A DNA stretch of 46,341 nucleotides from Prevotella sp. (lineage in GTDB: Bacteria; Bacteroidota; Bacteroidia; Bacteroidales; Dysgonomonadaceae). Under the pieces are notes generated by a model. The model saw nothing but the letters and a program-made list of their open reading frames with translations. It was not told the DNA's origin and made no database searches. The stretch spans positions 1 through 46,341 of the forward strand of contig JAISUS010000016.1 in the NCBI GenBank assembly GCA_031271965.1, given 5' to 3'. Positions 1 through 8,043 of this stretch are shown piece by piece (position 1 is the first letter of the stretch; each line of letters opens with the position of its first letter). Made by a program: the position numbers and the translations under genes.

Positions 1-38
1 CGTGTTCGCGCGCGTCAGGGGTTTGTGATTTAGAGGTT

Positions 39-104
<66 letters not shown>

Positions 105-297
105 GTAAAATAGAGCTAACCGCCAAATTTTCAGAGGAAAAAGTGACGAAAAAAAATGAATTTTTTCCAAAAAAAATTCCGTATTCCGATTGAGTTAATG
201 TCATATATTTTACCCGAAAAATCTTATTTCTCCCACAAAGAAAGCATCCGATTTAGAAGTATTTTTGAAGATTTGGCATGATCTGTGTTAATTCATT

Positions 298-455
298 AGG
301 GCTACCGCATCAAAATTTATTTCATTTACTGGATTGCTTCACTCTGTTCGCAATGACGTGCACAGCAAAGCACTCTCGTCATTGCGAGGGCAATAGCCCG
401 AAGCAATCCAGTAAAAAAATGAAAAATGAAGAATGAAAAACTAAAAATGAAGAAT
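298..455. repeat. GGATTGCTTC palindromic repeat, copy 1, with A-rich tail
   Basis: Outer arms ACTGGATTGCTTC (328-340) and GAAGCAATCCAGT (400-412) are perfect inverted repeats. Inner arms CGCAATGACG (349-358) and CGTCATTGCG (377-386) are also perfect. The left shoulder (agggctaccgcat, then an AT-rich part) resembles copy 2 near 32447. The right tail, made of ATGAAAAA and CTAAAAATGAAGAAT units, resembles copy 3 at the window end. This is an intergenic repeat family, possibly REP-like. No transposase is nearby. Confidence 0.9.
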
Positions 456-482
456 ATGAAAAGTTTTGAAGCATGTATAGAG

Positions 483-638
483 GTCGTCTTGACTTTTTGT
501 TTTTGGTATTATTTTGTCATCCTGACAATAGGAAGGATCTCCTTATTTTGAAGAAAGAGATGCTTCACTAACGCTCAGCATGACAAATGAGGGTCAAAAT
601 CCGGCAAAAAGAATGCAGTTTTGAAAAGTCAAGATGAC
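483..638. repeat. Nested inverted repeat upstream of metA
   Basis: Outer arms GTCGTCTTGACTTTT (483-497) and AAAAGTCAAGATGAC (624-638) match at 14 of 15 positions. They enclose a second palindrome with TGTCATCCTGA at 515-525 and TCAGCATGACA at 575-585. The inner unit resembles the TGTCATCCTGA...GCATGACA repeats common in Bacteroidetes intergenic DNA. It ends about 50 bp before the metA start, so a transcript from upstream would fold here. Confidence 0.75.
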
Positions 639-686
639 TTCAATGTTTATTTTTTGTAACTTTACTGACTTGTAAAAGATAAAGCA

Positions 687-1637
687 ATGCCAGTAAATAT
701 ACCGAATAATCTTCCGGCAATAGAGATTCTTAAGAAGGAGAATATCTTTGTGATGAGCCAGTTGCGTGCAAACGAGCAGGATATACGCCCTCTTCGTGTA
801 CTTATACTTAACTTGATGCCAATAAAGATAATGACAGAAACCGATCTGATAAGGTTGCTGTCGAATAACCCTTTGCAGGTAGAGGTGGAGTTTTTGAAAT
901 TGAAAACTCACGTGTCGAAGAATACCTCAGAGGAACATCTGTCCATGTTCTATAAAGAATTTGACGAAATCAGGGGAGACTTTTATGATGGCATGATTAT
1001 TACAGGTGCGCCCGTAGAATTGCTCGATTTTGAAGAAGTTTATTATTGGGAAGAGATATCATCTATTTTCGATTGGGCTCGTACGCATGTTACATCTACT
1101 CTATATATATGCTGGGCTGCACAGGCTGCAATGTATCATTTTTATGGAGTAAAAAAAGAACTTCTTTCAGAAAAAATGTTCGGTGTATTCAAGCATATTG
1201 TTCACGATAAGCGTTTTCCTCTATTTCGCGGATTTGACGATGAATTCTATATTCCTCATAGTCGCCACACAACAGTTATGCGTGATGATATACTGAAACA
1301 TGATGAATTGAAGATTTTATCGGAGTCTGATGAATCAGGTGTGGGCATCGTAGCTTCACGTGGAGGAAGGGAATTTTATTTGACCGGACATTCTGAGTAT
1401 GCGCCGTATACTCTTCATAATGAGTATGTAAGGGACGTGGAGAAAGGGATGGATATAAAAAAGCCTCTTAATTATTACAAAAATAATAATCCGGCTAACC
1501 CTCCTGTCGTTCTTTGGTCGGGGCATGGCAATCTTCTGTTTAATAACTGGTTGAATTATTTTGTGTATCAGGAAACTCCATACGATAAAACTAAGATTAA
1601 AGATTTAGGCGAACTTAATCTAATGAATTTTAAATAA
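687..1637 (+). CDS. metA: Homoserine O-acyltransferase, probably acetyltransferase
   Basis: The protein activates homoserine by O-acylation in the first committed step of methionine synthesis, in the cytoplasm. Its 316 residues are normal for the MetA/HTS family. The nucleophile is Cys142 in ICWAAQA, and His235 and Glu237 in GHSEYAP complete the active site. Residue 111, in GAPVE, is glutamate. In this family Glu111 is associated with acetyl-CoA use and Gly111 with succinyl-CoA use, so homoserine O-acetyltransferase is the better reading. The ATG at 687 is the natural start. I see no SAM riboswitch upstream. The gene is monocistronic and ends at a strong hairpin shared with the convergent lipoprotein gene. 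Confidence 0.96.
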   Translation: MPVNIPNNLPAIEILKKENIFVMSQLRANEQDIRPLRVLILNLMPIKIMTETDLIRLLSNNPLQVEVEFLKLKTHVSKNTSEEHLSMFYKEFDEIRGDFYDGMIITGAPVELLDFEEVYYWEEISSIFDWARTHVTSTLYICWAAQAAMYHFYGVKKELLSEKMFGVFKHIVHDKRFPLFRGFDDEFYIPHSRHTTVMRDDILKHDELKILSESDESGVGIVASRGGREFYLTGHSEYAPYTLHNEYVRDVEKGMDIKKPLNYYKNNNPANPPVVLWSGHGNLLFNNWLNYFVYQETPYDKTKIKDLGELNLMNFK

Positions 1638-1639
1638 AC

Positions 1640-1679
1640 AAATGGGTTGTGTCAAAAAAACTTTTGACACAACCCATTT
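1640..1679. terminator. Bidirectional hairpin terminator, metA / lipoprotein gene
   Basis: Perfect 18-bp arms (1640-1657 and 1662-1679) enclose a 4-base loop. The arms begin AAATGGGTTGTGTC. A/T-rich ends on both strands allow it to serve metA on the plus strand and the convergent lipoprotein gene, which stops at 1697. Confidence 0.9.
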
Positions 1680-1696
1680 ATCAAATATTCTCTATT

Positions 1697-2107
1697 CTAT
1701 TTTTTAGTGAATTTCGCTGCACAGCCTTCAATACAAGGATAATATACATATAGAACCGAACTTTTTATTTCGAAACGAATCTGAGTTGATAAGTGCTCAC
1801 TACCCGAAGGGGTGATTATGCCTGACGCCTCAGAATCTTCGGTAATCCTATATACTCCATGACTGGGAGAATTTGAATTGACGGTGTTCTCAGAAAGGGA
1901 CCCGTTTGAAGTTATTTCGAGATTCTTTTTAAATATCAGTGTTTTGTTACTTTCCACTTTCTGGAAGACACCACTTCCGTCTCCCGGATCATTATTTACT
2001 TCTTGCAGTTTCCATGTTCCAATTAAATCCAAAGGAATATCCTTGTCATCGGATGAGCAAGAAAACAATAGTGTTAAAGTACAGAAAATAACAAATATCT
2101 TTTTCAT
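1697..2107 (-). CDS. Small lipocalin-like lipoprotein
   Basis: The product is 136 residues when started at the ATG whose reverse complement lies at 2105-2107. That choice gives a clean lipoprotein signal, MKKIFVIFCTLTLLFSC, with Cys17 as the lipidation site. A longer frame reaches 2167 but only adds a non-signal extension. The mature part opens with LIGTWKLQEV, the GTW motif usual in small Bacteroidetes lipocalin-like proteins, and ends with PCIEGCAAKF, where two cysteines could form a disulfide. It is probably anchored to an envelope membrane. The ligand is unknown. The gene stands alone between metA and a MITE-like element. Confidence 0.85.
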   Translation of the reverse strand: MKKIFVIFCTLTLLFSCSSDDKDIPLDLIGTWKLQEVNNDPGDGSGVFQKVESNKTLIFKKNLEITSNGSLSENTVNSNSPSHGVYRITEDSEASGIITPSGSEHLSTQIRFEIKSSVLYVYYPCIEGCAAKFTKK

Positions 2108-2195
2108 TTGATTCGATTTTAGAGGCCTTATATTATATAAGATGAAAATAGATGAAAAAAGCTGCATAAGGGATCAATTTTTATTGACATAAATT

Positions 2196-2380
2196 AGAGC
2201 CTGTTTAAATTTTAGCAAAATATTTTATTATAGATTCTTTTTCGTTCATTTTTAGTCTCTTTTTGGCTATTTTTTTCATTCTCTCAGTTCAAATAGTCCG
2301 CTATTATCACTTCGAGGATGAAAAAAACTATCTCAAAAATAGCTCTAAAAATTTAAACGAATAAAATTTAAACAGACTCT
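2196..2380. mobile_element. MITE-like element, copy A
   Basis: About 185 bp are bounded by near-perfect terminal inverted repeats: agagcctgtttaaatttta at 2196-2214 and its complement at 2362-2380 with one mismatch. There is no coding capacity. The ends match copy B at 6169-6364, but the interiors differ. Inside the right end, AAATTTAAAC occurs twice (2349-2358 and 2365-2374). This is probably a non-autonomous element. The mobilising transposase is not in the window and I could not settle the target duplication. Confidence 0.8.
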
Positions 2381-2386
2381 AAACCA

Positions 2387-2418
2387 GTTGTTTTGTTTTT
2401 GTATAATCCGTAATTTTG
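2387..2418 (+). promoter_or_regulatory. Bacteroidetes-type promoter for the U32 gene
   Basis: A TTG at 2388-2390 is followed after 20 bp by TAATTTTG at 2411-2418. This matches the Bacteroidetes -33/-7 consensus (TTTG, about 19-20 bp, TAnnTTTG). Transcription would start near 2425, about 20 nt before the TTG start codon. The promoter begins only a few bases past the end of MITE-like copy A. Confidence 0.65.
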
Positions 2419-2443
2419 TAGCCATTTCAATTAAATAAACACT

Positions 2444-4285
2444 TTGCTTAAAGTCAGAAGAATAGAATTGTTAGCTCCGGCGAAAAACTTGGAGTGTGGT
2501 ATCGAGGCCATCAATCATGGTGCTGATGCTGTATATATTGGTGCGCCTAAATTTAGTGCAAGGGCTGCTGCCGGAAATACACTGGATGATATAAAAGCGT
2601 TGGCAGAATACGCCCATTTGTATAATGCTAAAGTATATGTTGCCCTGAATACGATACTTAGCGATAAAGAACTGAAAGATGCCGGAAAACTCATCTGGCA
2701 GTTATATGGCGAAGCTAAGATAGATGCCCTGATAATACAGGATATGGGGATAACCATGCTCGATTTGCCTCCGATTGCTTTGCATGCAAGTACCCAGATG
2801 GATAACAGAGGGGTGGAAAAAGTGAAATTTTTGGAAAGGGCAGGTTTCCGGCAAATAGTATTACCCCGCGAATTAACCATCGACGAGATAGGCGAGATTG
2901 CATCACAGGTGAATACACCTTTGGAAGTCTTTGTTCACGGGGCACTATGTGTATGTTATAGTGGACAATGTTATCTGAGTGAAGCACTTTCGGGACGAAG
3001 TGCCAATAAAGGTGCTTGTGCACAATATTGTAGATTGCCTTATACGTTAGTTGATGCAGAAGGGGAGGAGATAATAGCTAAAAAGCATTTTTTGTCCATG
3101 AAAGATTTCAATCTGTCTGAAAATCTGGAAGAACTGTTGGAAGCCGGTGTTACATCTCTGAAAATAGAGGGGCGGTTGAAAGATGTATCATATGTAAAAA
3201 ATGTGGTTGCCTATTATCGCCGGCGGTTAGATGAAATATTCAAAAAACATCCTCAATATCAAAAAGCGTCATCAGGAAGTTCTATTTATACGTTTGAACC
3301 TGATTTAGAAAAAAGTTTCAACCGGGGATTTACCAAATATTTCCTGAATGGGCGCGATAAAGATATATGGTCTTTAGATTCGCCAAAATCGGTAGGCGAA
3401 CCGATCGGGAAAATTACGGATATTACTACAAAATTTATAAAGATAAATGCCACACATAAAATAAATAACGGAGACGGGCTTTGCTTTTTCAATAATAAGA
3501 AAGAGTTGGAGGGTGTCCATGTAAACAGGGTAGAAGGCGAGTTGATTTATCCGTCCATTTTGCCCAATATAAAAAAAGGAACTTCCGTTTATCGTAACCA
3601 TAATCACGAATTTGAAAAGCTATTGTCTAAAAAGTCGGCAGAGCGAAAAATAGAGGTTACGATTGATATTAATGAACTTCCATTCGGTTATTCTTTGCAA
3701 ATAACCGATGAGGATGATAATTATGCTGTTTTGAACTTTGAGTATGAAAAACAAATAGCACAAAAAGATCAAACCGACAATATATATAATAACCTCAGTA
3801 AGACAGGTATAACAATATTTAAAGTTGCCCAGGTAAATATAAATCGGAGTTACAGCTGGTTTATTCCCGCTTCGGTATTATCCGAATGGCGAAGATTGTT
3901 GACTGATAAACTTGTATCTGTGCGGAATATAAGGTATCGTCAGGATATAGTCTTGCATAAGCAAACTTCGCATGCATTTCCTGTAAAAAATATTACCTAT
4001 TTAGGGAATGTAATGAACGACCGGAGCCAGAAATTTTATGTTCAGCACCAGTCTCATATTAGCCAATTGGCTTTTGAAAGACAGCCACAGAAGGATGTTC
4101 CTTTAATGTTTACCCGTCATTGTATAAAACAATCGTTAGGGTGGTGCCCAAAAGAAAAGGGGAGTAAACATCATCCATATAAAGAACCATTCTTCTTGAT
4201 TTATAACAATACGCGGTTGCAACTTGCTTTTGATTGTAAAATTTGTGAAATGAAAATCTATAATACATCCCTATCGGATAAATAA
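2444..4285 (+). CDS. U32-family protein, RlhA/TrhP-like RNA hydroxylase
   Basis: This 613-residue protein belongs to the U32 'collagenase-like peptidase' family, whose best-studied bacterial members hydroxylate tRNA (TrhP) or 23S rRNA (RlhA). The signature EVFVHGALCVCYSGQC is at residues 161-176. The conserved cysteine set is C169, C176, C192 and C196. The N-terminus, IELLAPAKNLECGIEAINHGADAVYIG, starts a TIM-barrel-like fold. The length fits the longer RlhA-like branch with a C-terminal extension; that tail carries further cysteines (CIKQSLGWCP and CKICEMKIY). No ATG exists at the N-terminus, so a TTG start at 2444 is used. It may be transcribed with the following VanZ-tlpA-hisH genes. Peptidase activity is less likely than RNA modification. 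Confidence 0.88.
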   Translation: MLKVRRIELLAPAKNLECGIEAINHGADAVYIGAPKFSARAAAGNTLDDIKALAEYAHLYNAKVYVALNTILSDKELKDAGKLIWQLYGEAKIDALIIQDMGITMLDLPPIALHASTQMDNRGVEKVKFLERAGFRQIVLPRELTIDEIGEIASQVNTPLEVFVHGALCVCYSGQCYLSEALSGRSANKGACAQYCRLPYTLVDAEGEEIIAKKHFLSMKDFNLSENLEELLEAGVTSLKIEGRLKDVSYVKNVVAYYRRRLDEIFKKHPQYQKASSGSSIYTFEPDLEKSFNRGFTKYFLNGRDKDIWSLDSPKSVGEPIGKITDITTKFIKINATHKINNGDGLCFFNNKKELEGVHVNRVEGELIYPSILPNIKKGTSVYRNHNHEFEKLLSKKSAERKIEVTIDINELPFGYSLQITDEDDNYAVLNFEYEKQIAQKDQTDNIYNNLSKTGITIFKVAQVNINRSYSWFIPASVLSEWRRLLTDKLVSVRNIRYRQDIVLHKQTSHAFPVKNITYLGNVMNDRSQKFYVQHQSHISQLAFERQPQKDVPLMFTRHCIKQSLGWCPKEKGSKHHPYKEPFFLIYNNTRLQLAFDCKICEMKIYNTSLSDK

Positions 4286-4291
4286 TTTCTC

Positions 4292-4299
4292 TATCTTTG
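4292..4299 (+). promoter_or_regulatory. -7 box TATCTTTG upstream of the VanZ-like gene
   Basis: TATCTTTG fits TAnnTTTG and lies 21 bp before the start codon at 4320. No clear -33 TTTG is seen. It suggests that the VanZ-tlpA-hisH group can be transcribed separately from the U32 gene. Confidence 0.45.
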
Positions 4300-4319
4300 A
4301 TCTCTATAATTACGATAAT

Positions 4320-4736
4320 ATGTTGAAGAGAATCTTTAAATATACATGGCCCCCTGCGATAGTTGCGGTCATTATATTTTACTTATGCTGTCTTATTCCT
4401 ACGAATGATATCCCCGACATCGAGTTGGATTTTTTTATTCCGACAGATAAAATAGTACATTTTGTGATGTATTTCGGATTGTCGGTTGTTGCATCATTCA
4501 ATTATATTTATGATAGAAAAGGCAAAATTATAATACTAAAGTTGGTTGCGTTTGCCATTTTGGTTCCTATTGTTTACGGGGGATTAATTGAAATTTTACA
4601 AGCTGAATATTTTTCCGGGAGAAGTGGCGATTGGTACGATTTTCTGGCTGATGTATTAGGTTCTTTATCTACATTGCCCTTTTCGCTATGGTTTAGGCAT
4701 TATTTATTAAATAGAGAGTTGGAGGAAGTCCTATGA
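4320..4736 (+). CDS. VanZ-like integral membrane protein
   Basis: The product has 138 residues and about four hydrophobic segments (residues near 12-28, 45-62, 73-92 and 107-123). The motifs DKIVHFVMYFGLS and GLIEILQ...GRSGDWYDFLADVLG are typical of the VanZ-like family. VanZ itself gives low-level teicoplanin resistance, but most family members have no known role, so no resistance function is claimed. Its last codons overlap the next gene in an ATGA (4733-4736), which implies translational coupling. Confidence 0.85.
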   Translation: MLKRIFKYTWPPAIVAVIIFYLCCLIPTNDIPDIELDFFIPTDKIVHFVMYFGLSVVASFNYIYDRKGKIIILKLVAFAILVPIVYGGLIEILQAEYFSGRSGDWYDFLADVLGSLSTLPFSLWFRHYLLNRELEEVL

Positions 4737-5260
4737 AAAAAATACAAGTCATTTTGTTTGCTTTGTCATTTGCTGTGAGTCTTTTTTCACAGGAGGAATA
4801 TAAACATCAATATAAAGTTAAGGCAGGAGATATTGCTCCCGACTTTGAAATGAGTTTGCCCAATGGGGAAAAGGTAAAATTATCTTCGCTCAGAGGCAAG
4901 GTCGTTATGCTTCAATTCACGGCTAGTTGGTGTGGTGTATGCCGGAAAGAAATGCCGCATATCGAAAGTGATATTTGGTTAAAGCATAAAGACAATTCGA
5001 AATTTGCATTATTCGGAGTTGATAGGGATGAACCTGCTGAAACAGTTCTTAAATTTGCAGAATCGACAGGTGTAACATATCCTATCGGGCTCGATCCCGA
5101 CGGCGATATATTTGGCTTATATGCCGATAAGAAAGCGGGGATCACACGTAATATTATTATTGATAAAGATGGTAAGATAGTTATGCTGACCAGGCTTTAC
5201 GATGTGGAAGAATTTAATCGAATGGTAAAAATTATAGATTCGTTATTGGAGGTTCAATGA
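4733..5260 (+). CDS. TlpA-like thioredoxin-fold protein, exported
   Basis: The 175-residue protein has an N-terminal signal peptide (about residues 1-19, ending LFSQ) without a lipobox, so it should act in the periplasm. The redox motif is CGVC (C67, C70) within FTASWCGVCRKEMP, preceded by APDFEMSLPNGEKVKLSSLRGK, a TlpA/AhpC-TSA pattern. It probably reduces or exchanges disulfides of envelope proteins. The loop that usually carries the cis-proline (GIP/GVP) reads AGITRNIIID, with Thr in the proline position, which may alter substrate choice. It overlaps the VanZ-like gene by 4 bp upstream and hisH by 4 bp downstream, both as ATGA. Confidence 0.9.
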   Translation: MKKIQVILFALSFAVSLFSQEEYKHQYKVKAGDIAPDFEMSLPNGEKVKLSSLRGKVVMLQFTASWCGVCRKEMPHIESDIWLKHKDNSKFALFGVDRDEPAETVLKFAESTGVTYPIGLDPDGDIFGLYADKKAGITRNIIIDKDGKIVMLTRLYDVEEFNRMVKIIDSLLEVQ

Positions 5261-5847
5261 GTATTGCAATCATCAAATATAATGCGGGAAATATCTTTTC
5301 TGTTGTGTCGGCTTTAAATAGATTAGGTGTAGAAGCTATTGTGACAGCAGATTTAGAGAAAATAGCGAAAGCTGATAAAGTTATTTTTCCGGGGGTAGGG
5401 GAGGCTAGTTCTACAATGCATCATCTTCGAAATTTAGGGTTAGATACATTAGTTCCGGCATTGAGACAGCCTGTTCTGGGTATTTGCCTCGGTATGCAGT
5501 TGATGTGTTCGCATTCGGAAGAAGGAGGCGTTGATTGCTTGAACATATTCGATGCTAATGTGAAGCGCTTTGTCTCGCAAAGGCATGAGGATAAAGTGCC
5601 GCATATGGGTTGGAATTCTATCACTGACGTGAAGAGCCGAATGTTTGATAACTCTATGGAAAGAGAATTTGTATATTTTGTACATAGCTATTATGTGCCT
5701 GTTAGTGGATGTACCGTGGCAACGACAGATTATATTCATCCGTTTAGCGCAGCTTTACATAAAGACAATTTCTATGCTACTCAGTTCCATCCGGAAAAGA
5801 GTGGTAGTGTAGGCGAAAAGATTTTACAGAACTTTTTAAATATATAG
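5257..5847 (+). CDS. hisH: Imidazole glycerol phosphate synthase, glutaminase subunit
   Basis: HisH hydrolyses glutamine and channels ammonia to HisF, making imidazole glycerol phosphate and AICAR in histidine synthesis. The 196-residue length is typical. The class I glutamine amidotransferase triad is visible: Cys77 in GICLGMQL, and His178 and Glu180 in QFHPEKSG. The start overlaps the stop of the TlpA-like gene in an ATGA. hisF and hisA, which normally follow hisH, are absent here; the next gene is a convergent rhodanese. The partner subunit must be encoded elsewhere. Confidence 0.96.
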   Translation: MSIAIIKYNAGNIFSVVSALNRLGVEAIVTADLEKIAKADKVIFPGVGEASSTMHHLRNLGLDTLVPALRQPVLGICLGMQLMCSHSEEGGVDCLNIFDANVKRFVSQRHEDKVPHMGWNSITDVKSRMFDNSMEREFVYFVHSYYVPVSGCTVATTDYIHPFSAALHKDNFYATQFHPEKSGSVGEKILQNFLNI

Positions 5848-5848
5848 A

Positions 5849-6154
5849 TTATTCAGCTATTTCACTTTTCCACATCTCGTACCCGCCATCAATACTGTAA
5901 ACATCTGTAAAGCCTTCCTCCGATAGAAATTGGGCTACGAACTGGCTACTGTTTCCATGATAACACATCACTAATATAGTTGTATTTTTGTTTGTATTCG
6001 CCAGAAGGGCTGGTAAGGAATCTTGATTGATATGAATGGCTCTACTATCGTGATCAGTATTAAAGCTTTCTGTATCGCGGATATCTAAAAGAAGTCCATA
6101 ATTGTTTTTTAATATCTTTTTAGCCAGTAACGGCGATATTTTTTTTAATGACAT
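5849..6154 (-). CDS. Single-domain rhodanese-like protein
   Basis: A 101-residue rhodanese domain with the active-site loop CYHGNSS (Cys64), preceded by LLLDIRDTESF and followed by GFTDVYSIDGGYEMW. The GlpE-like loop length suggests a small cytoplasmic sulfurtransferase or persulfide carrier. No signal peptide is seen. Its stop lies 1 bp from the convergent hisH stop. MITE-like copy B begins 14 bp upstream of its start, so its promoter must lie in or beyond that element. Confidence 0.9.
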   Translation of the reverse strand: MSLKKISPLLAKKILKNNYGLLLDIRDTESFNTDHDSRAIHINQDSLPALLANTNKNTTILVMCYHGNSSQFVAQFLSEEGFTDVYSIDGGYEMWKSEIAE

Positions 6155-6168
6155 TTCCTGTTTTTTTA

Positions 6169-6364
6169 AGAGTCTGTTTAAATTTTATAGCAAATCTTTT
6201 TTATAGTAATTTTAAGATGGATTTTATCATTTTTACTAGCGGGTTTAGCGGGCTAAACCAAGAGGAAAAAGGGTAAAAGGCGCTAAAAAGAGCAGAAAAA
6301 AGTTGCTAAGAATTATTTATGGGAGCCTGTAATGAAAATTTTCGCTAAAATTTAAACAGGCTCT
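6169..6364. mobile_element. MITE-like element, copy B
   Basis: About 196 bp are bounded by agagtctgtttaaatttta at 6169-6187 and its near-perfect complement at 6346-6364. The same ends occur in copy A at 2196-2380. The right end also forms a strong hairpin of its own: GAGCCTGT at 6323-6330 pairs with ACAGGCTC at 6356-6363. The element has no coding capacity and sits directly upstream of the rhodanese gene. Confidence 0.8.
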
Positions 6365-6393
6365 AAGTATAGTTTGCGAATATAACAAATAAA

Positions 6394-7851
6394 CTAGAAG
6401 TTGGTTCGGTTAAGTTTGCGTTGCAAGATACAGATTAGTCCGATTACTGTCAATAATCCATTAAGCAATAGTATTTCATACCCGACCTGATAATTACAAA
6501 ATTTGGATAAGAGAAATTCACTCAGGTAGCTGAGAGTCGGTGCCAGAATACAAACAATAGGCACAAATTTATCTTTTATACTTATTTTGGTAAATAGTCC
6601 GAAAAAGAATAAACCTAGCAGAGGGCCATATGTGTATGATGCCAGCTTGTATATCGTATCCAAAATACTGTTTTGGCTTATCTGATCAATGAAAAGTATA
6701 ACAACAAAGAATACCAGGCATACCAGCATATGTACCCTTGACCGGATCTTTTTCGATGTTTGTTGATCTTTCGTCTCAGTTCCAAGTAAGTCCACACAGG
6801 TAGATGTAGTGATAGAGGTTAGTGCAGAATCTGCATTAGAAAATGAGGCGGCAATAATTCCTATAGTAAAGCATGCTAATACCGGAAATCCCAGATATTC
6901 TGTTGCGAGCATAGGAAGAATCTGATCTGATTTCCCGGGCAGAGAGATGCCATGTGCAGAGATAAAGGCCAGTAGAAGGATTCCCAATGACAGAAAAAGA
7001 TAATTCATCGGTATAAATCCAAAGCCATATGTTACCATATTTTTCTGAGCATCTTTCAGGTTTTTGCATGTCAGGTTTTTCTGCATCATATTCTGGTCTA
7101 AACCAGTCATTACAATTACGATAAATATACCGCTAAGAAATTGTTTGAAAAAATTTTGTCTCGAAGCCCAGTCATCGAAGAAAAATATACGACTGTGTTG
7201 GCTTGTACGTACCGTATCAATTGCTTGAGATATGTCAAACCCAAGCCTGGAGGCAATTTGCCAGATAATAAGTATGAGTGCGGCCAATAAGCATATTGTT
7301 TGCAGGGCATCTGTCCAGACTATGGTTTTCATTCCACTTTTATGTGTATATGCCCAGATCAAAGCAATTATTCCGGCAACTGTTGCGTAGAAAGGAATAT
7401 TCCATTGATCAAAAATTAATGTTTGCAGAATCAGTGCAATCAGATAGAGCTTCGATGCTGATCCTACAATTCGAGAAAGAATAAAAAAGGAAGCTCCTGT
7501 TTTGTATGAAGAATTGCCAAAACGTGTATCCAGATAGCCGTATATTGATGTCAGGTTGAGCCTGTAATAGAGCGGGAGTAAAACAAAAGCAACAATGAGA
7601 TAACCCGGGAAAAAACCCAGAACCATTTGCATGTAACTCATGTCAAATTGACTAACCATACCGGGGACTGAAACAAAGGTAACCCCTGAAATGGAGTCTC
7701 CCAGCATACCGATGGCTACTATATACCAGGGCGATTTTTTATTGCCGAGAAAAAAAGCATCATTGTCACTGCCTTTTTTGCTGACGAAATACGATATAAG
7801 CATCAGTGCCCCGATGTATACAGTGATGATAATAAGCATCGATGTTCCCAT
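6394..7851 (-). CDS. Sodium:solute symporter (SSS family)
   Basis: The 485-residue polytopic inner-membrane protein has about 12-13 hydrophobic segments. Family motifs include GDSISGVTFVSVPG in the first helices, YGYLDTRFG, and GLDQNMMQKNLTCKNLKDAQKNM after the fifth or sixth helix. IAASFSNADSALTS matches the region that forms the sodium site in SSS transporters. The substrate cannot be read from sequence; sialic acid, sugar or amino-acid transport are all possible. The gene is alone on its strand and diverges from the Deg protease gene. Its start is the ATG ending at 7851. Confidence 0.92.
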   Translation of the reverse strand: MGTSMLIIITVYIGALMLISYFVSKKGSDNDAFFLGNKKSPWYIVAIGMLGDSISGVTFVSVPGMVSQFDMSYMQMVLGFFPGYLIVAFVLLPLYYRLNLTSIYGYLDTRFGNSSYKTGASFFILSRIVGSASKLYLIALILQTLIFDQWNIPFYATVAGIIALIWAYTHKSGMKTIVWTDALQTICLLAALILIIWQIASRLGFDISQAIDTVRTSQHSRIFFFDDWASRQNFFKQFLSGIFIVIVMTGLDQNMMQKNLTCKNLKDAQKNMVTYGFGFIPMNYLFLSLGILLLAFISAHGISLPGKSDQILPMLATEYLGFPVLACFTIGIIAASFSNADSALTSITTSTCVDLLGTETKDQQTSKKIRSRVHMLVCLVFFVVILFIDQISQNSILDTIYKLASYTYGPLLGLFFFGLFTKISIKDKFVPIVCILAPTLSYLSEFLLSKFCNYQVGYEILLLNGLLTVIGLICILQRKLNRTNF

Positions 7852-7897
7852 ACAAGCTCGCGTTCGGTGATGTTTTGTTTAATTATTGTTTCGGAGC

Positions 7898-7905
7898 CAA
7901 AGATA
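7898..7905 (-). promoter_or_regulatory. -7 box TATCTTTG for the symporter gene
   Basis: On the minus strand TATCTTTG matches TAnnTTTG and lies about 47 bp before the symporter start. No good -33 element is visible. Confidence 0.45.
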
Positions 7906-8043
7906 TTGCTTTCGACCCATAAAATATGTTTCAGGCTGACAAAAAGTCGGTCTTTATTGTTAAAATAATGATAAAGGTTTTCAGCGTGGTTAAAAGTGTT
8001 AAAAAATAAACTTCGGCTGTATCAAGTGTACGGATTTTGTATA

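Noticed and set aside
298-455. CRISPR array from the repeated GGATTGCTTC sequence
   Set aside because: There are only inverted arms within one unit, no regularly spaced direct repeats with spacers, and no cas genes.
620-690. Possible SAM riboswitch upstream of metA
   Set aside because: The 50 bp before metA lack any conserved SAM-I or SAM-II core; only a weak TAACTTTA box is seen.
594-911. 105-residue minus-strand frame overlapping the metA start
   Set aside because: It runs through repeat DNA and the conserved metA N-terminus, with no recognisable domain.
4320-4736. Glycopeptide resistance from the VanZ-like gene
   Set aside because: VanZ-like proteins are widespread without resistance roles and no van genes are present.
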